A stretch of DNA of 45,546 nt from the NCBI GenBank assembly GCA_937870845.1, contig CALMZR010000035.1, forward strand, positions 1-45,546, given 5' to 3'. Below, piece by piece: positions 34,161 to 43,269 of the stretch (position 1 is its first letter; each line of letters opens with the position of its first letter). The DNA comes from an uncultured Chloroflexota bacterium (GTDB lineage Bacteria > Chloroflexota > Chloroflexia > Thermomicrobiales > UBA6265). A program made the position numbers and the translations under genes. The notes below the pieces were generated by a model. The model was not told the origin of the DNA and made no database searches. It was given only the letters and a program-made list of their open reading frames with translations.

Positions 34161-35054
34161 CTAGTCGTGGGCGACAGGCGTGGCCAGGGCAGGCGGAACG
34201 GTGACCGGCGTCGCCGATGGAGGCGGCTCGATATCGAGCGCGGCGTTGATGTCGGTGTAATCGTCCCGGCCCTGGGTGATGCCGCCGGCGCCGGTTTCAA
34301 CGAAGCACGGGATGTCGTCTTCGTCAATGGCGATGGTGTAGTCGACGCGCATGCCGGTGGCGGGGACGGTGTCGGCGGCGGCGTAGACCCGACAGTTGCG
34401 TCCGTCGTGTTCAACGCTCTCCGCTTCGCGCACCTCTTGATCCCGCAGGCGCCCGGGGAGGGTCGCCAATGGGGCTCCCGGGATTTCGGGAAGCCCGCCG
34501 AGAAGGTTGAGCAGCAGGGCGCCCTCGGGGAGGGTCGTGGGATCAACTTGGACCCAGGACGACTCCGGCGTACCGGGAGCGATGCGCTCGACCACGGGTC
34601 CACGGACGAAAAGCTCGTCCCCTATGGCAATGGCCTCATGATCGTCGGCGCCGAGGCCGGTGACGGTCTGGCGCTGCCGGTCGGGTTGGGAGACTTCGCG
34701 GACGGTGGTGTACGTCTCGCGCGGGCGCGCCACGGGCGTCGCGCCCGGCGTCGCCGCGGGCCGCGCCACCGGCGTGCTGGAACTCGGCAGACCACTCAGC
34801 GCCGTCCCGGTAAAGGTGACGCGGTACGACTCGACCGCCGGCCAAGCCGCCCCCACCCGCTCGGCCAGATCGCCGAAGGTCAGCGAGCCTTCATTCGGCG
34901 TCGCGGGCGTGGAGACCGCTTCATCGGCTCCCGGACCCGCGGTCGGCGGCGCGGTCGTCGCGGTTGGCGCGGCTTCCGGCATGGAACCGCATCCCGCGAG
35001 GATCCCGAGGGCCAGGAGCCCGGTGGCGGCCGATTTCAGCTTCCAGGTGATCAT
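34161..35054 (-). CDS. Lipoprotein, LolA/LppX-like fold suspected
   Basis: 297 residues from the ATG at 35054 (GAGGAAGG 5 bp before). Lipobox LGILAGC with Cys about residue 22, then a Thr/Ala/Pro-rich linker. The main domain (AERVGAAWPAVESYRVTFTG ... ETYTTVREVSQPDRQRQTVTG ... DGRNCRVYAAADTV ... DYTIAIDEDDIPCFVETG) looks like the one-sheet lipid- or hydrophobe-binding lipoproteins of Gram-positive-type envelopes. The call of fold is tentative. A second Pro/Thr-rich tail ends the chain. Confidence 0.75.
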   Translation of the reverse strand: MITWKLKSAATGLLALGILAGCGSMPEAAPTATTAPPTAGPGADEAVSTPATPNEGSLTFGDLAERVGAAWPAVESYRVTFTGTALSGLPSSSTPVARPAATPGATPVARPRETYTTVREVSQPDRQRQTVTGLGADDHEAIAIGDELFVRGPVVERIAPGTPESSWVQVDPTTLPEGALLLNLLGGLPEIPGAPLATLPGRLRDQEVREAESVEHDGRNCRVYAAADTVPATGMRVDYTIAIDEDDIPCFVETGAGGITQGRDDYTDINAALDIEPPPSATPVTVPPALATPVAHD

Positions 35055-35119
35055 CAACCTTCCTCGTCGCCGCGATCGCTCGCGAACCGATGAATTGGCG
35101 CCTGCATAAATGGGGCAGA

Positions 35120-36184
35120 TCAATCGGTCGGAAGCAGGGCGTCGAGCGTGCCGCGCAGCATCGAGAGGGGCATGTAGGCGGCGCCGCCCGGGACGAGCTC
35201 GTCGGCGGGAGTGCGCGACAACGTTCGGGCGAGGGCGAGGACCTCCCCGCGCAGGCGGTCACCGTCGAACGGCGGCGCTTTCGCGCTTCTGGCCGCTGCC
35301 GCCAGCGCCTCGGCGGAGCCTCGCTCGTGCGCGACGGCGGCCTCAACGGCTGCCAGGAGGGCAGCCGCTTGGGAGAGGGGATCGGGGTGCTGCGGCTGAT
35401 TCCGGGAATCGGCGGCGCGCTGACCGATGAACCGCGCCGCGGCGTCGTATTCGTCGTCGATCCCGGCTCGCTTCAGGGCGCGGGCGATCTCCATGGCCGC
35501 TTCGGCGCTGAGGTCGGCGCCGACGATGGCGTCGCGCAGGGCGTGCTGGTGCGCGGGAAGGAGCCCTTGCAAGGCGCGGCTCTGCTTTTCGCTGATGCGG
35601 CCGCCGCGGATGTCGTCGCGGACCCGATCGGGCAGCTTTTCGGTGCCAAGGAGCTGGAAGAGCCGGCTGCGCCGGATGCCCACGACCTCGGCGACCGCCT
35701 CCCATGGGGCATCGCCGAGCTGGGTCTTGAGGGCGCGCAGGGCCGCGGCGCGATCGACGGCGTTGAGGTCGTCGCGGACGACGTTCTCCATGAGTTGCTG
35801 GACGAGGCGGCGGTCTTCGGGCACGTCCCGGACAATGGCCGGGATCGCCGGCAGTCCGGCAGCACGGGCGGCCCTGAGCCGGCGTTCGCCGTGGACTACG
35901 ACGTAGACATCGCGGTCGGGATCGTAGCGAACGGCGATCGGCTGCAGAACGCCCTCGCGCCGGATGCTCGCTGCCAGCTCGTCCAGGCGCTCCGGGTCGA
36001 AGCTGCGACGGGGTTGGTCGGGGTCGGGTTCGATGCGGTCGAGCCGGATCTCCTTGGCCGTGGGAAGGTCTTCGACGCCGACGGCCTGGGGCCGGTGGTC
36101 GGTGAAGAGGGCGTCGACGGTGAAGCGGCGACGGCCTTTCGGCGGCGGGCGCGTCCCATCGGGCACGGCGGAGAGGCTAGACAT
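35120..36184 (-). CDS. parB: Chromosome-partitioning protein ParB
   Basis: 354 residues. N-terminal CTP-binding ParB/Srx domain with LDRIEPDPDQPRRSFDPERL, box I GVLQPIAVR and CTPase motif GERRLRAARAAGL. The following HTH region (APWEAVAEVVGIRRSRLFQL) binds parS, and a C-terminal domain dimerises. Loads on parS DNA as a sliding clamp for chromosome segregation. ATG lies within the parA end (8-bp overlap). No parS consensus site (TGTTTCACGTGAAACA) was found in this window by eye. The C-terminus has an extra Ala/Arg-rich segment. Confidence 0.92.
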   Translation of the reverse strand: MSSLSAVPDGTRPPPKGRRRFTVDALFTDHRPQAVGVEDLPTAKEIRLDRIEPDPDQPRRSFDPERLDELAASIRREGVLQPIAVRYDPDRDVYVVVHGERRLRAARAAGLPAIPAIVRDVPEDRRLVQQLMENVVRDDLNAVDRAAALRALKTQLGDAPWEAVAEVVGIRRSRLFQLLGTEKLPDRVRDDIRGGRISEKQSRALQGLLPAHQHALRDAIVGADLSAEAAMEIARALKRAGIDDEYDAAARFIGQRAADSRNQPQHPDPLSQAAALLAAVEAAVAHERGSAEALAAAARSAKAPPFDGDRLRGEVLALARTLSRTPADELVPGGAAYMPLSMLRGTLDALLPTD

Positions 36185-36983
36185 GGAGGCTCACCGGGGC
36201 GGTGGCGGCGGCGACGTGCGGGTCGTGCGCTTCGAGCCAGGAGCCGACGTCGCGGTATGCCTCGGCGATAGCCGAGCGCGGCATGTAGTGGAGGACGCTG
36301 GTTCGTTCCGCGGCCGACTCGGCGCCACGCACCGAAAGGGGCACGGCGGGGAGGAGGGCGAACTGCGGGAACTCTTCGCCGAGCGCGGCCAACATGTCGA
36401 CCGCGAGGCGGGATGAGTGATGGACCTTCGTGGGCAGGAAGCCGTGGACCCGCAGATCGGGATTCAGCCGGCGGACGCGCGAGGTCGTCTCGAACAGGCG
36501 ACGCAACACCATCAGCGAGAGGGGGTGCGGCTCGATGGGGATGACCAGCTCGTCGGCGGCGACGAGGATGTTGATGGAGAGGATGTTCAGCGCGGGTGGG
36601 GCGTCGATGAGGACGTAGTCCCACGGCGAGAGGTCGCCGCGATCGAGGCGCTGCTCCAACTGTCGCTCGCGCTCGAGGACGTTGAGCAGTTCGAGCTCAG
36701 CGGCGGCGAGGTCCGGATGGGAGGGGACGAGTTCGACGCCAGCGATGGAGGTCGGTACCGCGAGGGACGGTAAGTCGAGACTGTCGTCGAGGAGTAGATC
36801 GTAGACCGAGGCGGGGAGGGCAGCAATATCGACGCCGGTGGCCATGGTGAGGCTCGCCTGCGGGTCCATATCGATGGCCAGGACGCGGCGGCCGCGCTCG
36901 GCGAGGGCGGCGGCGACGTTGAGGGTGCTGGTGGTCTTGGCCGTGCCGCCTTTTTGGTTGAAGAAGGCGATGACGCGCGCCAT
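36177..36983 (-). CDS. parA: Chromosome-partitioning ATPase ParA
   Basis: 268 residues. Deviant Walker A KGGTAKTT (11-18) with the signature Lys11, Walker A' AIDMDPQASLT and Walker B VLIDAPPALNIL. Non-specific DNA-binding ATPase that moves ParB-parS complexes. Start at 36983 chosen for GGAG 9 bp upstream; an in-frame ATG at 36998 is the alternative. Upstream lie a short inverted repeat and a 7-bp tandem array; gid/rsmG genes, the usual neighbours, are absent. Confidence 0.93.
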   Translation of the reverse strand: MARVIAFFNQKGGTAKTTSTLNVAAALAERGRRVLAIDMDPQASLTMATGVDIAALPASVYDLLLDDSLDLPSLAVPTSIAGVELVPSHPDLAAAELELLNVLERERQLEQRLDRGDLSPWDYVLIDAPPALNILSINILVAADELVIPIEPHPLSLMVLRRLFETTSRVRRLNPDLRVHGFLPTKVHHSSRLAVDMLAALGEEFPQFALLPAVPLSVRGAESAAERTSVLHYMPRSAIAEAYRDVGSWLEAHDPHVAAATAPVSLHV

Positions 36984-36999
36984 GCGACTTTGCTCCATC

Positions 37000-37014
37000 G
37001 CCTGCTGTGCAGGC
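37000..37014. promoter_or_regulatory. Short inverted repeat at the parA start
   Basis: GCCTGC TGT GCAGGC, a 6-bp palindrome with 3-bp centre, lies 17 bp before the chosen parA start. It could be an operator or leader hairpin. Nothing else supports it. Confidence 0.3.
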
Positions 37015-37060
37015 TGGGTTGCACAGTGTACGTACGCCTGGGGAGGATACCACACGGAGG

Positions 37061-37102
37061 CGGGTGACGGGTGTTGGGTGTCGGGTGTCGGGTGTCGGGT
37101 GA
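37061..37102. repeat. 7-bp tandem array, 6 units (CGGGTGT)
   Basis: Units CGGGTGA, CGGGTGT, TGGGTGT, CGGGTGT, CGGGTGT, CGGGTGA, lying about 80 bp upstream of parA. The flanking 37103-37266 has no gene I can support. Confidence 0.8.
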
Positions 37103-37266
37103 TGTGATATTACGGATTCCGGGTGGGCGCCAGGGCGGGGCTGCGTCGGCGAAGGATGCGAAGAGTGCGAAGCCACCGGAGGTAAGGCGGGGGAATGCTT
37201 TGGCCGCCGTGACGGCGCCCAAGGGACCGTCAACCCGGATTCCATGCTACTCGGTCGGGAAAAGCG

Positions 37267-37296
37267 GAGAGGCGTCGCGCAAGGGCGACGCCTCTC
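37267..37296 (-). terminator. Terminator-like hairpin after the small-ORF unit
   Basis: Perfect 12-bp stem GAGAGGCGTCGC / GCGACGCCTCTC with a 6-base loop. On the minus strand it is followed by CGCTTTTCCC, a short T-tract. It lies 28 bp downstream of the 84-residue ORF and separates it from parA. Confidence 0.6.
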
Positions 37297-37324
37297 GGGA
37301 TTGGCCTCGGGGCTGCGGCCGGGG

Positions 37325-37579
37325 TCATTGCCCGGGTCGCAGCTCGAAGGCGCAGTTGGCCGGGTTGCTGCAGCCGCTGGGCGCTTCCTCCGGCATGAGC
37401 CAGGATCCGGCGCGGAGCAGGCCCGACGCGATGGAGGCGCGGACTGCGGCGAACCTGGCGCGGCGCGAGCGCCCTTCGAGGGCGATGTCGACCGAGCGCT
37501 GGCGCTCGGCTTCGGCGAGGAAGTCGCGGCAGCGCGCCTGCGAGACTTGATGGTTCAAGGCGATGCTGGCTCCGAACAT
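37325..37579 (-). CDS. Small hypothetical protein (84 residues)
   Basis: Not a family I recognise. The sequence is basic and helical in the middle (RDFLAEAERQRSVDIALEGR, then SRRARFAAVRASIASGLLRA), with Cys residues at 17, 69 and 74. GGAG lies 12 bp before ATG, longer than ideal. The start lies inside the end of the upstream 61-residue ORF, suggesting coupled translation, and a terminator-like hairpin follows. GC-rich third positions support coding. I cannot name a function. Confidence 0.5.
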   Translation of the reverse strand: MFGASIALNHQVSQARCRDFLAEAERQRSVDIALEGRSRRARFAAVRASIASGLLRAGSWLMPEEAPSGCSNPANCAFELRPGQ

Positions 37580-37740
37580 GGCGATCGTTGTCTCCAGTGG
37601 GGTTGCCCCCCGTTGCTGTCAATCGGTTTGGGTGGGTCGCTGTCGGGAGACCCGGACGGCGTGAGCGCCGTGATGTGGTGAGCGCGGCAGGCAAAGCGTG
37701 CGGCGTGGCGGCGAATGGGAATCTTGAGGCAGTGATTCAT
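37555..37740 (-). CDS. Small hypothetical ORF (61 residues) behind an attenuator-like terminator
   Basis: Begins MNHCLKIPIRRHAARFACRA with a good Shine-Dalgarno (AAAGGA, 7 bp spacing). The first half has GC-rich third positions typical of this genome; the second half (Pro/Ser/Gln-rich) does not, so the 3' part could be non-coding leader for the next ORF. It overlaps the 84-residue ORF by 25 bp. No known family. Could be a second leader peptide. Confidence 0.4.
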   Translation of the reverse strand: MNHCLKIPIRRHAARFACRAHHITALTPSGSPDSDPPKPIDSNGGQPHWRQRSPCSEPASP

Positions 37741-37810
37741 CGGATCGTCCTTTCGCTTCGCCCGCGACCCGCGGCCCCGTCCGGACTGGGCGGCCACGTG
37801 CGGAGGGCAA

Positions 37811-37842
37811 ACAAAAACCCCGGACCTCGCTGAGGCCCGGGG
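37811..37842 (-). terminator. Intrinsic terminator (attenuator candidate)
   Basis: Minus-strand stem CCCCGGGCCTC, loop AGC, GAGGTCCGGGG (ten pairs, one mismatch), then TTTTTGT. It is the best intrinsic terminator in the window. It sits after a short upstream ORF and before two small ORFs of the same strand, the arrangement of a transcription attenuator. Confidence 0.75.
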
Positions 37843-37866
37843 CGCGCGGATCGCGCAAGGTCGTGG

Positions 37867-37938
37867 TCAGCCGCTGCAGCGGCTCACCCCCGGGCTCAGG
37901 ATCGTAGGAACAGCCAGACGTGCGCTGTGCATATTCAC
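37867..37938 (-). CDS. Putative 23-residue leader peptide
   Basis: GTG start with a full-strength Shine-Dalgarno (AAGGAGG, 6 bp spacing). The peptide begins MNMHSARLAVPTILSP and ends SRCSG. The stop lies within a 16-bp perfect palindrome AGCCGCTGCAGCGGCT (37869-37884), and the intrinsic terminator follows 25 bp later. No run of one amino acid is seen that would name the signal; a nascent-peptide stall or ribosome-inhibitor response is possible. Too small for homology judgement. Confidence 0.5.
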   Translation of the reverse strand: MNMHSARLAVPTILSPGVSRCSG

Positions 37939-38024
37939 CGGCTGCCTCCTTTCCGTCATCGCCCGGCTCGCGAATCCCGCGTCCGCTCCATGGCGTCTGG
38001 GCAGTTCCCAGACTGCACACAACA

Positions 38025-38053
38025 CTTGTATCACCTCAGCGGGGGAGAGTCAA
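38025..38053 (-). promoter_or_regulatory. Promoter of the small-ORF unit with 5' hairpin
   Basis: Minus strand TTGACT (38053-38048), 17-bp spacer, TACAAG (38030-38025). The leader begins about 38018 and soon forms the hairpin GTCTGGG / CCCAGAC around a 5-base loop (38013-37995), then reaches the leader-peptide ribosome site. Confidence 0.55.
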
Positions 38054-38182
38054 CCCCTTGGGCGAGTTCGATTTCGAGAATCAGTCGCGCCCCGGCATTC
38101 TCTGAACATAAAAAATGGCTCCGTATCATCGTGGCGTTCTTGGCAGGTCGCCTGAGCGGAGCCGGGATTGTTCGCTGCGCTC

Positions 38183-38325
38183 AGTACCGCGTCCACGCAC
38201 CTGTGTCATGCTGAGGCGGAGCCGAAGCATCTCGGCATCGGCGAACGGACACGGCCCGGGGCCGAGATTCCTCGTTCGTCGGAATGACACGATTGGTTGG
38301 ACGCGGTACTCAGAATGACACGGCG
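38183..38325. repeat. Composite dispersed repeat (copy D) with 13-bp inverted ends
   Basis: AGTACCGCGTCCA (38183-38195) and its exact reverse complement TGGACGCGGTACT (38298-38310) flank the arms TGTCATGCTGAGGC (38204 on) and CCGAGATTCCTCG...CGGAATGACAC (to 38290). Another CAGAATGACAC follows at 38311-38321. The structure resembles a small non-coding mobile palindrome inserted between aroF and the small-ORF unit. No ORF inside. Confidence 0.65.
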
Positions 38326-38340
38326 TGCAGGTACGGGCAC

Positions 38341-39390
38341 TCAGGCAGGCACGCGCATGATGTCGGCAGCGGCGGGGAGACTGCGCCCGACGGCTTCGGC
38401 GACGGCGGCGATGCGAGGCATGAGGTCGGCGAACTCCTGGAAGGTGAGCGATTGGGCTCCGTCGGAGAGGGCCTGGTCGGGGTTGGGGTGGGCCTCGATC
38501 ATGAGGCCGTCGGCACCGGCGGCGATGCCGGCCAGAGCGAGGGCAGGAACGAGGGCGCGTTTGCCGGCGGCGTGGCTGGGGTCGACGAAGATCGGGAGGT
38601 GGCTCATGCCCTGGATTACTGGGACGGAGCTGACGTCGAGGGTGTTGCGGGTGGCGGTCTCGAAGGTGCGGATGCCGCGCTCGCAGAGGATGACGTCGGG
38701 GTTGCCCTGGGCCATCACGTACTCGGCGGCGAGGAGCCATTCTTCCAGCAAGAGCGACAATCCGCGCTTGAGCATGACGGGCTTGCCTGCCCTGCCGACT
38801 TCTTCCAGCAAGAGGTAGTTCTGCGAGTTGCGGGCCCCGATCTGGAAAATGTCGGTGAACTCGGCCACGGCCTCGATGTCGCTTGGGGTCATGACCTCGG
38901 TGATGATCGGCATGCCGGTTTCTTTGCGCGCGGTGGCGAGGATCTCGAGGCCGCGGCGGCCGAGACCGCGGAAGTCGTAGGGGGAGGTGCGGGGTTTGTA
39001 GGCCCCGCCGCGCAGGATCGAGGCGCCGGCCGCCTTCACGGCGCGGGCGGTCTCCACCGTCTGCTCCTCCGACTCGACGGAGCAGGGACCGGCGATGACC
39101 GTGACCGCGTCGCCGCCGATGACGACGTCGCGAACCGAAATACGAGTTTTCTGGGGGTGAAAGTCCCAGCCGGTCAGCTTGTACTTCTTGGTGATGCGCA
39201 CGACGCGCTCGACGCCGGAGTGGATCTCGAGCTCGTCATCGAGGGACGGAGGCAACGGGGAGCCGACGACGCCGATAATGGTCCGCTCTTCGCCTTCGGA
39301 GAGATGGGCGCCGAGCCCGAGGGCCTTGACGCGGGCCATGACGCCGTTGATCTGCTCTCGGGTGGCCGTGGTCTCCATGACGACGATCAT
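38341..39390 (-). CDS. aroF: 3-deoxy-7-phosphoheptulonate (DAHP) synthase, AroF/AroA-I-beta type
   Basis: 349 residues. First step of the shikimate pathway: PEP plus erythrose 4-phosphate gives DAHP. N-terminal ferredoxin-like regulatory domain (about 1-70, MIVVMETTATREQINGVMAR) as in Thermotoga-type enzymes, then the barrel: VIAGPCSVES, RGGAYKPRTSPYDFRG, QIGARNSQNYLLL, PVMLKRG, CERGIRTFE and FVDPSHAAGKR. Metal site Cys in AGPCS and His in DPSHAAG are visible. ATG with AGGAAGGAG at 5-13 bp. Located 41 bp after the trpA-aroH stop, so a chorismate mutase domain and DAHP synthase are made from one mRNA. Confidence 0.94.
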   Translation of the reverse strand: MIVVMETTATREQINGVMARVKALGLGAHLSEGEERTIIGVVGSPLPPSLDDELEIHSGVERVVRITKKYKLTGWDFHPQKTRISVRDVVIGGDAVTVIAGPCSVESEEQTVETARAVKAAGASILRGGAYKPRTSPYDFRGLGRRGLEILATARKETGMPIITEVMTPSDIEAVAEFTDIFQIGARNSQNYLLLEEVGRAGKPVMLKRGLSLLLEEWLLAAEYVMAQGNPDVILCERGIRTFETATRNTLDVSSVPVIQGMSHLPIFVDPSHAAGKRALVPALALAGIAAGADGLMIEAHPNPDQALSDGAQSLTFQEFADLMPRIAAVAEAVGRSLPAAADIMRVPA

Positions 39391-39431
39391 CAGCTCGCTC
39401 CTTCCTGGCGCTGGGGCGCCAGGCGTCTCGT

Positions 39432-40795
39432 TCAGGGTCTTGGCGTGGCCGGGCTGGTCGGGCGGCCAAGGATGTCGGTCAGTTGCGCATCGTCGTAGCC
39501 CCACTCGGGCCGCAGCGCGCGCGCCTCGCGGAGGTAGACGTGGCGGATTTCGGCCGGCGATCGCGGCGTGTTGACGTGGAGCAGGATGCGGACGACCCCG
39601 CGCAGCGCCCCCGGTACGTTCATTTCGTGGGCGCACAGGAGGGGAACTTCGGTCCATCCGAGCTCGCGCGCGGCCAGGGCCGGGAAGGCGGCGGTGATCT
39701 CCGGCGTGGTGGTGAAGATGGCGCTGACGACGTCCTCCGGGGCGATGTCGTTGAGCCGGATCATGGTTTCGAGGAGGTCGGTCGTCGCTTCCTGGATGTC
39801 TTCGGCGGTGTTCGACTCGATCGTCGTCGCTCCGCGGATGCCGCGGCAGGCAACCGGGCCGGAGGGGATCGTCTCGCTCACTTCGGCGGCCGGTTTCGGC
39901 GACTCGTCTCTGGATTGCCGTGGTTCGGCCATCGTAGCCGTCGATCCTGCGGCGGGAGGGAACGGCGCGTCCCCTCGCAAGCCGCGGACGAACTGCTCTG
40001 CGGCGGCGGCTTGCTCGCTTTCGGGCACGGTGTCGAGGAAATTAATCATGGCTGAGGCGATCACGGCCCCGTCCGCAACCTCCCCGACCTGGCGCACGTG
40101 GTCCGGCGTGGAGATGCCGAAGCCGATGGCCAGGGGGACACTCGTCTGGGCGCGAACGCGAGCCAGGTAGGCGGCGAGGTCCGGGATCTGATCGCGCTGT
40201 CCAGTGACGCCGGTCAGCGAGACGCAGTAGATGAACCCGCTGGCGCGCTGGGCGACGTTGGCGATGCGCTCGTCGGTCGAGGTGGGGGCGAGGAGGAAGA
40301 CGAGATCGAGACCGTGCTGGCGACAGACGCTCAGCAGCTCGTCGCTCTCTTCCGCAGGCAGGTCGGGGACGATGAAGCCGTCGACCCCGGCGGCGGCGCT
40401 GTCAACGGCGAGTTGATCCAATCCGTATTGCAGCATGGGGTTGAAGTAGCCCATGAGCAGGAGGGGGATGGAGACGCCGTGCTTCTCACGCAGCCGTCGT
40501 GTCATTGCCACGGAATCGGCCAGCGTGACGCCGTGGCTCAGGGCGACCTGGCTCGTCCGCTGCACGGTCGCGCCGTCGGCAAGGGGGTCGGAGAAGGGGA
40601 CGCCGATCTCGATGAGGTCGGCGCCGCCGCGCACCAGGGCAAGCAGCCATTCTTCCGACCGCCGCGGCGTGGGGTAGCCGGCGGTGACGAAGGGCATGAT
40701 GGCGGTGCGGCCCTCTTCGCGGGCGCGGGCGAAGGCGAGGGCGACGCGGCTGCCGCTCGTGGCCGGAGCTTCGGTTGCGACGGGCGAAGCGGCGC

Positions 40796-40799
<4 letters not shown>
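39432..40799 (-). CDS. Tryptophan synthase alpha chain fused to AroH-type chorismate mutase
   Basis: 455 residues in one uninterrupted frame. Residues 18-275 are TrpA (indole-3-glycerol phosphate to indole plus G3P): catalytic Glu64 ([15 protein letters not shown]) and Asp75, [21 protein letters not shown] Pro/Ser-rich linker (about 276-314) leads to residues 315-435, an AroH-type chorismate mutase (chorismate to prephenate). All active-site residues of the Bacillus subtilis enzyme have a match: Arg322 (Arg7), Arg378 (Arg63), Cys389 (Cys75), Glu392 (Glu78), Arg404 (Arg90) and Tyr422 (Tyr108). GTG start overlaps trpB's stop (GTGA). An internal in-frame ATG at 39932 with AGGA could give a free mutase. 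The fusion joins two branches that compete for chorismate. Confidence 0.9.
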
Positions 40800-42034
<1,235 letters not shown>

Positions 42035-42235
42035 ATCCAAGTCCCGCTCCCGCACGAATGCGCCGCCGGGCCTTCCCAACGCGGCGCGACCCTCTAGACT
42101 GATGAGTCCCGCGAACTATACCCGCTTCACCCGTTATGACGGCGGGGCGGCCCGCCCGAGTGGTACGGTTAGCGGTTGCTTTGGCGAGCGCCCGCGATGG
42201 GAACGGGTGCATGTTGTTCTGAGGCGAGGGGTGCG

Positions 42236-43129
42236 GTGGAGCATTCGACCGGCAGCTTGAATGGGCGCGGCGAGATCGTGCGAGCGTTGCCGCCCGCCGA
42301 GCAGCTCTACCAGCGGCATCTGGCGACGATCGCTGACCGGCGGCGCGAGTTGGCGGAGATGGAGAGGAACCTGGCCGCAATGCGCGACGCGGTGACCGGG
42401 TTCGAGGCGCTGGCGCAATCGCACCTGGGGGAGTTGTTTGCCGAGTTGCGGCGCTTGGAAGGGGCGACGGCCGATTACAGCCACCGCCTGGCCCGCCTGC
42501 GGGCCGCCCTGGAAGCCATGGAGCCGGAGGACCTCGATCTCGACGGGCTCGATCTGGAGGAGGAGGAGGAGCTGCTGGCGCAGGCGTCGTTCGCCGCCGC
42601 GGGAACTCGGACGACTCAGCGGGGGCCGCACGCGCCGGCGGCGACGCGGCGCTGGCTGGCGACCGAAGCGGCCGAGGCGAAACGGCTTTACATCGACCTC
42701 GCCAAACGGCTTCACCCGGATTTGGCGCGCGACGACGACGACCGCCAGCGTCGAGAGCGCATCATGCAGCGCGTCAACGAGGCATTCCGCATGCGCGACC
42801 TTGCCGGGTTGCGGGCTATCCACCTCGAATCGATCGCCGACGACCCTGGTTGGTCCGAGCGGCCGGTAACCGACCGGCTGGCCTGGGCGGAAGAGGAGCT
42901 GCGCCGGCTGGACGTTGCCCTCGAAGAAACCCGGTTGGCGATGGCGCGACTGCGCAGCGGCGAGCTCTTTCGGTTATTCACCAGGTTCGAGTCAGGCGAT
43001 CCCGTGTTCAGCGACCTCGAGACTCGCATCGAGGCCCGCATCGTCACGGAGAGTCGACGGCTGAATCGGATGAAGGCGTCGTACGGCCGGCTGGTCGATC
43101 GGTGGCGGAAATCGGCTGTTGCTGGGTAG
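42236..43129 (+). CDS. J-domain protein with N-terminal coiled coil
   Basis: 297 residues from the GTG at 42236 (GAGGGG upstream). Residues about 20-105 are a heptad-rich coiled coil (RRRELAEMERNLAAMRDAVTG), then an acidic stretch (EEEEEL), then a J-domain whose HPD triad is seen in YIDLAKRLHPDLARDDDDRQ, which contacts DnaK. There are no G/F or zinc regions, so it is a class III J-protein with its own client. The C-terminal part has a second helical segment. Divergent from trpB over about 200 bp. Confidence 0.8.
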   Translation: MEHSTGSLNGRGEIVRALPPAEQLYQRHLATIADRRRELAEMERNLAAMRDAVTGFEALAQSHLGELFAELRRLEGATADYSHRLARLRAALEAMEPEDLDLDGLDLEEEEELLAQASFAAAGTRTTQRGPHAPAATRRWLATEAAEAKRLYIDLAKRLHPDLARDDDDRQRRERIMQRVNEAFRMRDLAGLRAIHLESIADDPGWSERPVTDRLAWAEEELRRLDVALEETRLAMARLRSGELFRLFTRFESGDPVFSDLETRIEARIVTESRRLNRMKASYGRLVDRWRKSAVAG

Positions 43130-43150
43130 GCGGTCCATTCCGATCACGTC

Positions 43151-43256
43151 GTGGCGTTGTTCCCACGACGAAGGAATCACGGCACACATAGCGGCGGAGT
43201 TCACGGGAGTCGAGATGGCTCTTGGGAGTCCTCGCTTCGCTCGGAAAGATACCCTG
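43151..43256. repeat. Dispersed repeat remnants (copy E)
   Basis: ACGACGAAGGAATCACGGCA at 43165 and GGAGTCCTCGCTTCGCTCGG at about 43226 followed by AAAGATACC are degenerate arms of the same repeat family. They fill the convergent spacer between the J-domain and the FAD/Fe-S genes. Confidence 0.4.
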
Positions 43257-43269
43257 CGCTCGTGCGGGG

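Noticed and set aside
42080-42235. Trp leader peptide or T-box before trpB
   Set aside because: No Trp-rich small ORF, T-box bulge or terminator pair could be found; only a weak TATAGT near 42115 was seen.
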